Shown piece after piece: positions 23,201 through 35,800 of a stretch of 64,000 nucleotides of DNA. The stretch covers positions 95,049,463-95,113,462 of the forward strand of contig NC_083570.1 in the NCBI RefSeq assembly GCF_027579695.1. Direction: 5' to 3'. The notes below the pieces were generated by a model. That model had not been told where the DNA came from and ran no database searches. It was given only the letters and a program-made list of their open reading frames with translations. The translations under genes and the position numbers were made by a program. Origin of the DNA: Neoarius graeffei (lineage: Eukaryota; Chordata; Actinopteri; Siluriformes; Ariidae). Numbering within the stretch: the first letter of the stretch is position 1; every line of letters starts with the position of its first letter.

Positions 23201-26200
23201 ATAGCATGCTAACCTGCTTTGTACATATGTTTGGTGAGTGTTTACTGACTGTACATGTACTATATAAGCGTGGGATGACCGTGATTGAGCACCAGAATCA
23301 ATCATCCATATAAATCAGTGATCAATTAACTAAATTTACTTTTTCAGATCATATTACTCTACAGTATTGCAATACCTAGTACTCAGCGATCACTGTCAAT
23401 CATCAGTCATATGAGTTAATCATAAGTGCACAAGTCAAGCTTTTTAGTTTAAGAATGACGTGAAAAATTTTATTATAAGTTAAGAAGTAATAATCTGAAG
23501 AAAAACACAAATAACTTAAACTAAGTACAAAGTGAATATCCCACAAACTTATCACAGTTTATTACGAAAATATACTAAGCACTGAGTTAATCAGCAATAA
23601 AGCTATAATATATATTAGACTAGAATTTAACAACATTTACATTGATATGTAAAACAGAAAACAAACATAAGTTGAACATATTTACAAGTGATTCACCCAC
23701 TGAACAGGAAACAAATTACTTACTTTTTTTGACCCGAGGGAAATAAAAATGCGCCAATTCCCAGTAATTACGGAAATCACACCATCTGGTGGAAAATTGC
23801 CGAATCACTCCAAATCGCGCGTCTCACTCACGTCTCGCGAGAAACAACAAAAATGGCGCCGCCCTCGCTATACATACACAGTAAGCTGATTTTCGGTGAT
23901 TTTGAGTGATTTATGACACTTGCAGTTACAAGCAATCAGGGCTTGTGCTTTGTGTTTTCTGACGCCCGAGGCAAAATTTTGACGCCATTGGCGTACGGGC
24001 GTCCGTCAGTTTCCAGACCTGGGGTGTGTGTGTTTGAGGAATGAGTATCAGCTGATCTATATTATTTACCAGCTGGGAGGTCCATATCGTGAAATACCGT
24101 GACCGAGGTCTTGAAAATACTGGCTGAGGCCTCTGGGCCGAGGTCACGGTATTTCACGATACGGACTGACCTTAAGCTGGTAAATAATATATTTATTTTT
24201 TCTTTACCAAATTCTAACAGAAAAAGAGAGCGCCCAAAAGGGGAAACCATATTTAGAACAAACCTGCTACAAGCTCGTTTTCGGCTTTCTCCTGAAATGT
24301 TTTCTTTTATTTCGTATTCATCAGGGTAGTAAAACTCGCTTTCGCTGTGAACACTGTCGTTATCGCTATCCATGCTGTAAAATTAATGCTTTTACACTGA
24401 GAAATGCGAAAATAAATGTTGACAAAAAATTGCTACTATGTTGTTTGTTGTTGTGAAAGAGTGAGTCGCCGAAGGTCTGTAACCGTATCGTAAGATTCCG
24501 GACCGCTCACGAGCCAATCAGAGCGCAGGATTTGATGGAAACCGGACTGCGAAAAAAAAAAGCGATTATTGTCAAGTGCTTTTGTCACATACATTTTACA
24601 TGTAGTGAAATGTTAAAGGGGTCATCAGCTCAGCATATAAATAAATAAGAATAAAAACAACATATGCAAATAATAATGGATGAGGTTGAATAAAATATCT
24701 TGATTTGTTTGTCGCGAGCAAGCAGTTATTTGCTGATGGCAAGGCAGACATTAGCAAATCACGATGTTTTGTTTAACCTCATCCAATAATTGCTTTATTG
24801 TTCAAATTATTATTACTTAAGTTCATGAGATGAGGTGTTTTTTTTGTTTTCTCACTGTTTTTACTTTCAATTATAGGCCCCGTCCACACGTAGCCGGGTA
24901 TCTGCTAAATTGAAGATATTTTTCTACGTTTTGGCCTGTCATCCACATGAAAACGCATCAAAAACGAATATTTAAAAAAAAAACTCCGGGCAAAGTGAAG
25001 ATTTTTGAAAACTCCGTGTATGCCTTTTCGTGTAGACAGAGATAACCGGAGTTTTGCGTTTTAGAACGTCACAATCTGCGCCAAAAAAATGACAACAAAT
25101 CTGCCCTGACGTCAAACGTGCGACCTTTGTTTACTGCAGAAGCCAGATTAAGCATGGACAAAGAGTAATGGATCGGAGTAGTGCCCTGAAAGCGTTAATT
25201 ATTGTGCAGGTGCTATTTACATGTTTAATTTTAGAAGCCCAACTACTGACAAGATTCCCAATCAACGTTTCCTTGCGTCTTTTGAAGTTTATACTCAAAT
25301 TGTGTTTAGAAGCAATTCTGTCTCCGAGTCTGTCCAGACGAACGAGCCTGGCGTCATGCTTTATGTTTAGGCGGAAGTGACACCAACAGAGGGCTATTCT
25401 GATGGGATTAGGGGGTAGGATTTGGGGAAATAACGCCATCTACAGGTTTGGAATGCTTATGAATGTGATTGAAAACGCAGATGTTCGGTTATGTGTGGAA
25501 GGGATTTTTTTCAAAGACGAGGTGGTGTGGATAAAACATTTTTATAAACGGAGGAGGGGGAAAATGTTCGGTTTTAAAAATACCCGGCTACGTGTGTACA
25601 TGGCCAAAGAAGCCAGTGAGTTTAGGGAGGTGAGCCACGTTGAGAAAAAGTGCAAAGTAACTGTGCATGAGCAGACCGTTATTTGTCGGCTGTTATTTTC
25701 AGCTCGCTCAGCCGATCAAAACGGTGCCAAAATAATTTGAATGATGACGTTGGTTATCGGAAATGTCAGACCTTTTTGATTTTCTTATCTTTCACTCGAA
25801 TTGTGTCTCCGCTTTCATTTCTCATCCGATTCCAGTTCTGGCCGATGTTTTGGGTCGATCTTCCCTTGTGGAGCAAAACTTGGTTGTTTGATTTTCTTGT
25901 TGTAAACAATTTGTTTACAACTTTTGTTTATTTTCAGTTAAATCGTATCTCCTTTCTCAGTTCTCAGTGGATTTCAGTTCTGATTGTTTTATTTGAAAGA
26001 ACTCGACCTTCTGCACAAAACTTGGTCATTTGTATTGTCGAGTTTTTTGCTAACAAATTAGTAATCAGGTCAACTTAACACATTTTCTTCTGACTAGAGT
26101 TGTATCTCCTCTCATTTATTATGCGAATTCAGTTCTGATTGGTGTTTTGGGTCGATTTTCCCTCAGGGAGCAAAATTTAGTCCTTTGTTGATTTTCCTGT

Positions 26201-26821
26201 TGTAAACAGTTTGTCGTGGAGGTTGGTCCTCTCTCACATCATCACATTTCAGTTCTTTTTGATGTTTTTGTCGTCATGGTCGTTTTGATGGCAGGCCAGA
26301 TAAGCTGCTACGTCCTTGACGTTCTGGTTTAGTTATCTGTCCAGAAAAATGACATCTAACCTTGCTCTATCTAGTTGCACTCACAAGGCAGGCTTTCCTT
26401 TTCTTTTCCGCTGGCTTTTATCTGGCAGGAGAGCGGAGTCTGACATGTTTGCCTGTGCTGACTTGTTTTAGTTAAAAGTAGGTTAACCCTTTGGTGACTG
26501 ACCCCTTGAACATGGTTCCTCCAGGAACGATGACATTTCAGTCGTCAAGACAACGGAAAAACTAAAATACAAGAGCATTTTGTTTTGTGCACAAGAGCAT
26601 TGTGACGTATCTTTCTGTTTTTGTATTTTAGTTCTTCTGTTGTCTTGACAACTGAAAAGTCATAGTTCCTGGAGGAACCATTTTCAAGGGGTCAGTCACC
26701 AAAGGGTTTAAACACCCCATGGTGGTCACGTGATATTGTTGCTCGCTTGCTTCAGCAATCTCCAGAATCGTAAAACGCGGGACACTTTTTATCTCTGCAA
26801 AACATTTACACATAGGATACA

Positions 26822-26852
<31 letters not shown>

Positions 26853-29800
26853 CGCGTGCAGCAGCAGCAAAACATCTCAAAACTCCAACAGCAATAGAAA
26901 TAGAACATTTTGCCCAGAATTCAACTTTGCACTCAGCACCTTTTTAATAATGGTGTAAAGTTTTGAATGTGTTAGTTTCTTGACTTGAAGTACGTTGCAG
27001 TGGCCCCGTACCTCCTTAGGTCCTTAAATGATAAACTGTGTGTGTATTGTAAAGGAATATTGTGTCTGAGAGCATCATCAGGTTATTCCAAAAACAACCA
27101 AGTGTGCTTTTGATGGACACTGAAGAAGAACAGGATAAAATAATTAGACTTTCGAGCAATTCCAGCGTTATAGACGTGACACTTGAACTCAAAATGGCAA
27201 CAAATGACCCAGTGCATGTTTTATTGTCTCCCAGTATTTAAACAGGTGTTGCATATTTTAAGGCTGTACCATACTGGAGAAGTGATAGAACGAGAACAAT
27301 TCCCATAGTACATCTAGGGCATGCCAGAAAATGCCAATAAAAGATGCGTTATGGATGTGACAGAAAAAGTATCACTTTTCTTGGGTGACTGTACGTTTTT
27401 ATCAAACTCTGTGAAATTGTAAACCTAATGTCGAAATGGAGATATCCATTTGATAGAGGGGTCCAAGGTGAATATTAAAAAATCTTTGTTTAAAATATTT
27501 TGTATTTCATGCAGAGTTTCGGAAGGAAAAGTCAGCGTTATGGATGTGACGAAATTCCGTTATGGATGTGACGCGTCTGAAATAGACATGGCATATGTTT
27601 AGAAAATCAGCAATTTAACCACCATAACCCTTTGAAAAACTCTCTAAATATCAGCTAAAACTATCAAAGTTCTTAAATAATATTTAGGATGACTATTGTT
27701 TTGCTGTTTTGTGGATTTTAGCATACATTTCAGTGGCTTGTGGCAATAATATAGAATTGTACATGATCAAAGTTGATTTTAGCTTGGGTTTTACATTATA
27801 AGAAAGAAAGACTGACAGTGACATATTAGGTTGGTTACAAATTGGTTCAACTTATTCACATCTGTAAAATACAGGCCTAGGTGATATCTCTGGGAGTGGT
27901 TTTGATGTATTACATGTTGCTTTATTTTTGCATGGTGAGGTTGACATTTACATGGAATTGCCCTTTACAGGATGTGATCTGTTTTCTCTTCTGTAGTTAG
28001 CCAATGAGGAGGAGACCGAGACGCCTGAGGTGCCCCAGCAAGGAACTGATGCTCCACCTCCTTACACCAGCGTTGCAGCCAACACGGGTAAGAGCTGCTC
28101 ATATCAACATGCGACACAAGTTTACACGTTTTCAAGGGATTAGTTTTTTTTTTTTCTCTTTTAGGCTAATTAGGTCTAATTGGGTTAATATTGGTGCTGT
28201 GGGTGGTGGTGTGCAGTACAGTGTATCAGGCTTGTAGTACTCGAGTCTGACTCGAGCCCTAATTTTAAGGACTCGTGACACGGACTGCATTAGGACTCGG
28301 AAAATGGAGGTCACCTTTTCAGCGATAACGTCCGAACAGATCACCCGTGTAACAGAGAGACCGCGAATGGAAGCTCGATCAGCTTCTAACTGTTGGAGTG
28401 GAAAATTCCATTCTACACATGCAAATTGTTAATGTGTGTCCTTCCCCGCACACAAATAACACGCTACGGTAAAAAATAGACCACGACTCATTTTATAGCT
28501 CAGAAATTCATACAGGACCAGCTACCATCGTAACATATTCTGTAAGAAACATATTCTATACCTAACTTTCAGCTTTCGTTTTAAACAAAATCGCAGATTT
28601 CTAACTAAATTTTTATACGGCGTAGTGATTTTAAGTTCCTACTTTTGGTGAGGTAGTGACCTTGACCCTGAGGCTTTCCGTTTAGATCAAAATACACGAT
28701 CGTATTGGTTTTGGGTTTGCGGGAAATGGAGTTACAACGGTGATGAAATATTTTGCATGATGTTTTATTACGGTTATGATTATTCTGTGAGCGCACCAAT
28801 CCTTAGGTGTATAAAGTTACAACTTAAAACACAATTAGTGATAACTGTAGACTTTTCAGTGGACTACAGCCTTTTTAAGGGAACGCGATGTAGTCAACCG
28901 TTTATCATGTCCCAGATCAAGCTGCCATTTTTCCACAAATTTGCACAATTTTTGCCAAATTCTGAATAGAGTATTCACATCAAAGATTTAGTTTTATCTG
29001 TATTATTTCTTTCGTAATTTGATTTCAAATTAAAACCAACATCACCATTCAAAACCGTATAGTTTGACTGTGAGTATATTTAGTGGGGTTCCCCCACAGT
29101 ACCCAATTTCTGAGACAGACCCATATCTATATTAATTTTGTATTAATTTCATGCAAGTGTCTTGCAGCTCCGCAGCTTGGCGCGTGCATCAGAGAGACTC
29201 TTGGGTGCGCTCCGGACAGCGTGCGCACCAAGCGGACTCTTGCGTGCGCCGATAAACGACTTGCGCGGGATTAAGGCGCAATCAGCGCACCGATATAAAA
29301 ACTGTGAAAACACACTTACTTTGTGAAGTATTGTGTTGCATTGCTGATACATTACCGTGCCTTATTTCCTTGTTTGGTTTCCTGATCCCCGATTTCCTGT
29401 TTCTCGTCTTTGATTCTGCCAAGTCTACGATAGCCTGTTTGTGCCTCGCTCGACCTATTGCCTGTTTCACTGTTTTACGATTTTGCCTGCCGTTCTGGAT
29501 TGTTTACCGTCTTCACTTGTAGTCACCTCTTCAGTGCCCTTGGACGAGTCACATACGTCATGAAATCTTTTACCGCTGTGCCTTATGACGTACGCTACTC
29601 GTCATAAACACCTCCTTTTATGTACCTTACATGGCATTACTTTTACTTCACAGTGGCACATGTGAATTAGTCAATGCCTAAAACATTCTTCCGTCATAAG
29701 GCACAGCAGTAAAAGATTTCATGACGTACGTGACTCGTCCAAGGGCATTGAAGGGGTTAATAAACACACCTTCTGCACTTCCATCCGTCTCCCAACCATC

Positions 29801-32800
29801 TCTGACAGAATACTTCACACTCCCCTGATAAAGAGAAGCACATTCACTTGCTCTTGCGTCATGTTCAGGAACAAACTAATGTTAACGGCGCTGAAACAGC
29901 CACTGTCAAATGGTGTGGTCGGAGTCTTGGACTTGACTCTGATCAATGGTGGACTCGACTCAATTTTTTTTTAATGACTTAACTTGAACCGTGGGAACTC
30001 GAGACTGGACTCGGTTTAGTGACTCGACTACAACACTGCAGTATGTGAACAATTTGCATTTTTTTCCAACAGCCTTCTTTGATTACAAAGATGAAGGGAA
30101 TTACCCCAAACCCCCTTCATACAACGTCGCCACGTCTTTACCATCATACGACGAAGCCGAGAGGACCAAGGCGGAGTCCAGCGTTCCTCTGATGCCTTCA
30201 CGGGTGAGGACACGGCCATCTCGCAGAGCTGAAGGCATATGGTGCTAGTTATCACTCAAAACATTCACGCAAATGAACTCTTTTCTAACAGGACGAGGAT
30301 TTCGTCGCCAGAGACGACTTTGATGACGTCGACCAGCTGCGAGTCGGGAACGATGGCATATTCATGCTGACGTTTTTTAGTAAGACGCACACCTCGGAGT
30401 AAAGAAATGTGTTCCAGACAGTGATGTGTTTTAGATTTCTATCCTGAACAGGCAAGATGATGATGATCTACTGTGTTCTTTCTTTTTCAGTGGCTTTCCT
30501 TTTCAACTGGATTGGCTTCTTTTTGTCATTTTGCCTGACCACTTCCGCGGCGGGACGCTACGGTGCAGTCTCTGGCTTCGGCCTCTCCCTGGTCAAGTGG
30601 GTCCTGATTGTCAGGGTAAGATTTTTCAGAACGCGTGCACACAGTGACCAGGTACTGAGAACAAAGATGAAGAATAATACATTATAGGTGCAGATTACAA
30701 AAAGCTAATCTGGCATAGAATAGCTAGAATTCCCCCCCCCCCCAGCCTTATTAGCATATTTCTCATTAATCGTATTATATACAGTCTTATCTGAAAGTAT
30801 TAGGACGGCAAGGCAAGTTCTTTTGTTTCTCATTCATCGTATTATATACAGTCTTATCCGAAAGTATTAGAATGGCAAGGCAAGTTCTTTTGTTTCTCAT
30901 TAATCGTATTGTATACAGTCTTATCTGAAAGTATTAGGACAGCAACGCAAGTTCTTGTGTTTCTCATTAATTGTATTATATGCAGTCTTATCCGAAAGTA
31001 TTAGGACGGCAAGTTCTTTTGTTTCTCATTAATCGTATTATATAGTCTTATCTGAAAGTATTAGGACGGCAAGGCAAGTTCTTTTGTTTCTCATTAATCG
31101 TATTATATACAGTCTTATCCAAAAGTATTAGGACGGCAAGTTCTTTTGTTTCTCATTAATCGTATTATATAGCAGGGATGTGATTTTTCCGCGAATTCGC
31201 GGAATTCCGCTTTTTTCACCTCAAAACTTGAAAAAAAAAATTTTTCCGATTTTTCCCTCAAATCCACATTCGTATCCTATTCGTTCCGACTTTGTTTGAA
31301 AGATGGCAGCCTCGGATTTGCATCTTTACGCCTCGATCACGGAGGCTGCCATCTTTCAACTCTTTGTTTGAAGCGAGCGCATTCATTGGTTGTTACAAAG
31401 CGATGGGCCAATCACGTAACTCGTTTCATCTCATTGACGTAATTACGTCATTTACGCAATTACGTCATTGAGATGAAACGAGGTACGTGATTGGCCCATC
31501 GCTCTGTAACAACCAATGAACGCGCTTGTTAGATAGCTGTACGTAAGCTCGCTTCAAACAGAGTTGAAAGATGGCAGCCTCCGTGATCAAGCGTAAAGTG
31601 CGCTGCGCGCGAGTGAGAGAGAGAGAGTGCGCGCGAGAGAGAGTGAGAGTGTGCGCGCGAGAGAGAGAGCGAGAGAGAGAGAGAGAGCGCGTGAGTGAGT
31701 GTGCGCGCGCGTGAGAGAGCGAGAGAGAGAGCGAGCGAGAGAGAGAGCGCGAGAGAGAGAGAGCGCGAGAGAGAGAGAGCGCGCGAGTGAGAGAGCGAGA
31801 GAGAGTGTGCGCGTGCGAGAGAGAGCGCGAGTGAGTGTGTGCGCGCGCGAGTGAGAGAGAGAGCGCGAGAGAGAGCGAGAGAGAGAGCGCGCGAGTGAGA
31901 GAGCGAGAGAGAGAGTGTGCGCGTGCGAGAGAGAGCGAGAGAGAGAGAGCGCGAGTGAGAGTGTGTGCGCGTGCGTGAGTGAGAGAGAGAGAGCGCGTGA
32001 GTGAGTGTGTGCGCGCGTGAGTGAGAGAGAGAGAGTGCGCGCGCGCAAGTGAGAGAGAGAGTGAGCGAGAGTGTGTCAGAGTTGCATGTTGACCATTAAA
32101 TTGGCTTGAATTTGTTAATCATGACAAGTTTTTTCTTGTGTGTTTGCTTGCCATTTTAGTACAATTTTTAAGTCAGAAAACCCCAGAACCCAGGAGCTTC
32201 GGGGGGCTTCCCCCCCTTGTCCCCCCACCAGGGTGCTGCCCTGGGCCAGCTGGGGGCCTGTGGCCCCCAGACCCCCGGCTAAAATTTTCAGATAATTTCA
32301 CCAGCCCCAAATCACATCCCTGTATATAGTCTTATCCCAAAGTATTAGGACGGCAAGTTCTTTTGTTTCTCATTAATCGTATTATATACAGTCTTATCTG
32401 AAAGTATTAGGACGGCAAGGCAAGTTCTTTTGTTTCTCATTAATTGTATTATACAGTCTTATCCAAAAGTATTAGGACGGCAAGTTCTTTTGTTTCCGCT
32501 ACACACTGAAGACATTTGGGTTTGAGATCAAAAGCTGAATATGAGGCAGAATGTGAGCTTTCATTTCCTGATATTTACATCTAGATGTGTTAAACAACTT
32601 GCACTCAACCGACAGGTGAGCAAATAGTCTTAAAGTAAATGACGGTTAATGTTTGCTTGCAATAACTGCAGCAAGCCGGCGACCTGCTTCCCATCACCCG
32701 AGGGATACGTGGCTGAAACAGAGGTGGTCAAGGAGACAGCTTGAAAAAGTTTCCCTGTAGTTGATCTTTAAGCCACAGAGAGCTCTGGTAGCATTATACT

Positions 32801-35800
32801 GTACTCATAAAGGTGACGAATAATTTAAAAAAGGGCAGCCTAGTTTATAAAGGGAACATGACGCACCCGATTAAACCCAGGAAGGCTTGTTACTGAGCTT
32901 ATGAGCTCAAACAGGAGTGTTGGCAGTAGAGGTGTGATGATTTCAGTTTTTTCATGATTGGATTCGAATCAAGAATTTGACCTTCCGATTTGAATCACGA
33001 TTCCCTTTTTTGTCCTCTATTTTATAGCTGATGCAAGTCATTGTCAGTATCCTGTTAAAGAGGAACTGAAGTCATTTTTAAACTTGTTTTATTTCTTAAC
33101 GTGTTATTCAATTACGTTTTCGGTTGTAGTAACCTTATATCGTGACTCGTGTTGGCAACTAATTGCAATTAAATATTATACTTATCGGCCTATTCGGTTT
33201 TTAGCCATGTTGAATTTAGTTCGTTTGGTCCACGGCAGGCGTCGCTTATCCGCGCGATCTTCGCGAGACTTGTGTGAGACTTTGAAACGTGAAGTGTCAG
33301 CCAGGTGTCCGTGCTGCCATTTTGAAAACTGTTTTCCAAACGAAGTATTGCACAAAAATGAGTTTAAATGACGATTACTGCCTACAAACTTTGCTATCAA
33401 AACAAACAAAATTTCCGGCTTGATCACATCAGCATTCAAAAGAGGGCGCGCACGTCTTTTGACGACGTTGGCAGATGTCGGTCGCTTTGATTTCCGCTGT
33501 ATGTTTTACTTCCGTCCTACGATGTCTCGCACAGGTCTCAACGAATCTCGTTTACAGCCATCGCTTTGACATACGGACTGATATATTACAGAGCATATTT
33601 CAAACACTCAGAACTTGCTATAGCAGTTACAAAATAGCGATCAAAAATGTATTCCTGTATTTAATAAAATGAGAGAGTTTTGATGATAAATTTGCCTTCA
33701 GTTCTCCTTTAACTGTCAGCCTAGAAATGTAGAGCAATAAAAAAATAAATAAACAAGTAGTGCTGCCTTCGTAGTCTTTATTCAGGCTCCAGTCACTTCA
33801 CTGACTTTGAATGTATCACAGTTCAGTCGTTTTTGGCATGTTTTAATTTTCAAACTGCAAAACACTAAGAAACAAAAAAAGCAGTGAAGACTCCGTGAGT
33901 TTTATCTCAATCTTTTTAAACACAAAAATGCAGTCACTTGTGTTAAAGTGAGTCCCATCACTTGAGACACAACGTTCATTGTCCAGAGAGGACAGAAGGC
34001 ACTAAGATTGAAAGAAATGCCACCAAACTGGGCTTTTAAAAGCCAGTGGCTTCAGCAATTCGGAGTCGTCTGCCGTGGTGTTCACAAAACAACGCGTGAT
34101 CTCGCGAGATTGGTATATCAACCACAAACATGGCTGCACCCATGTACAGTTCTGGATACCAAATCGAATTTTTAATATCAAAATTATGCTGTTTCTCAAA
34201 ATTTGTTATGCATCTGTTATCGGGATAAAATTAGGTATTGTTATTGAATTGTGATTTCATTAAATTTTAATCGGTTTTTGAATCATGGATTGAAATAGAC
34301 AAAGTACCCAACTTCATTACTTAAAGGTGGGATATGAGATGTTTTTCAGGAGTAATTTTTACCATATTGCTTGAAAAGCTCCTCACACCCATGTTGCAAG
34401 CAGTACAATAGAAGGTTTGACCCAAAAACGAAATATTTTAATCCAGTTTACAGTGTAAAATAAAGGAAAAACGCCATCCAATCATATCGAGGTACCACCT
34501 CAAAATGATTGGATACTGACACGTCAATCAGACTGAAGCCTGCGAGTAGCCCCTCCCCCACCCGCTGCGCTTCGAGACAGAGAAATGCATACAAAAAGAG
34601 CAGTCTTCCCTCAGAGCGGCTCCCTCCAAACAACGGGGATTTACACGAAAACGGAAGGAGATATTCACAAAATTCTTTCACAGTGAGCGCCACAAGGCTC
34701 TCCTGAACACACTGATGTAATTTTTTTGTCTGTAGTGTAAAAAATGAGGTCACTAGAGCGAGTTAAAAACGAGTGACTTTTCTGCCAGGTTTATAATGGG
34801 AGTCTATGGGGCTGGGCGCCTGTCCTCTCCTCACTTTCAGGCTTCTCATTCAAAAACTGCAAGTCCTATCGTGTAGGTAGACACATTGTGTGAATCAGGA
34901 CAAGTGTGGCTACTACTTTTGAGAAAATTGTGTGTGTGGAGTGAAAATTGGGGCTGAAAACACAGTTTAAATGAGAAAGTTTGAGCTATTTTTCCAATTT
35001 CTCAGGCTTTATAAGGGGGAGGAGGGGTGGAGACGGGGGGTGGGGGGTGGGAGCATGGCGAGGGCGGGTGTGTTTCTTTTCAAATTATGGCTTGCAGGAG
35101 CCGTTATTCCAAAATCTTGTACCCCACCTTTAAGTCAAAGTACAGATCCCACTGGTTAAATGTTACTCCGATACAAGTGAACGTTGTCCAGTCAAATTTT
35201 TACTTAAGTTAAAGTACTGAAGTACTCGCTTTTAAGAATACTTAAGTATTAAAAGTAAATTTTCTGTCAACGCATCGTTGTATTATTGCCACAACGCTGA
35301 CAAAACCTAACGCCTGTGAAGCAACCGACTGGATTTACTGACTAACTTGTAGAACCTGTAGAGCTGAAGCTCCATCTGACATGCTAGCAAACTCTTTTCA
35401 AAATCATATTGGGTAGCTAACGCTACGAGAAAAGAGATTTTTTTTTACATGGTTTATTTGGCAAGATTATGCTAAAACATATTTCTGAAAGGACTTCAGA
35501 TAAGTTAGCGTAACTGTTTTTACATGCTAACTAACAGTGTCAACGTTAGCCGTGGACAAGGCGATGGTAACTTGGTGGGCAAATCCATAGAAAGTCATGT
35601 GACTAACCAGACTGCATAGCTATTGCAACGTTATCGCTAGCTCTAAAAGCACAGACAACTTCATTGCAAGCTTTCTCTTGGAATAAAACGTTTATATCCC
35701 TCAATATGCTTCCGCAGGTTGGACGGCGAGATTTTGAAAGCCATGATGTGGTTCGTTTTCGGCAAACAAAGCAAACATTTAACGAAATGAATCTTTAATC

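Larger units (their letters stand above)
28227..30038. mobile_element. hAT family 1, copy 2, in ndfip1 intron 2
   Basis: Starts CAGGCTTGTAGTACTCGAG and ends with ACTCGACTACAACACTG, identical in type to copy 1 at 7257. Flanking CAGTGTAT and CAGTATGT are a decayed 8-bp duplication. It is longer than copy 1 and includes an insert (about 29157-29835) that copy 1 lacks. The right end lies 34 bp upstream of exon 3. Confidence 0.75.
31173..32322. mobile_element. hAT-like element inserted in the minisatellite
   Basis: Ends CAGGGATGTGATTT and, inverted, CAGGGATGTGATTT are identical. TATATAG flanks both sides (31166-31172, 32323-32329); an eighth base is ambiguous because of the repeat. The interior has a long inverted repeat and a purine-rich tract; no transposase. 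Confidence 0.75.
30779..32495. repeat. 67-bp minisatellite, about nine copies, split by a hAT
   Basis: Units contain CAGTCTTATCTGAAAGTATT, AGGACGGCAAGGCAAG and TTTCTCATTAATCGTATTAT. Six units lie before 31172 and three after 32323. Some units lack the GGCAA duplication, so length varies between about 52 and 68 bp. Confidence 0.9.

Noticed and set aside
25131-25439. 102-codon minus-strand frame with FKRRKETLIGNLVSSWASKI
   Set aside because: Sits inside an inverted-repeat element and shows no domain or splice-consistent continuation that I can identify.
31587-32048. 153-codon minus-strand frame rich in Arg, Ala, Leu, Ser, Thr and His
   Set aside because: It is a translation of a GA/GC dinucleotide repeat and has no protein character.
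32138-32329. Proline- and glycine-rich 63-codon frame
   Set aside because: Produced by the C/G-rich right end of the hAT-like element.
30779-32495. Regularly spaced repeats resembling a CRISPR array
   Set aside because: Units are contiguous 67-bp tandem copies without unique spacers, in a vertebrate intron.
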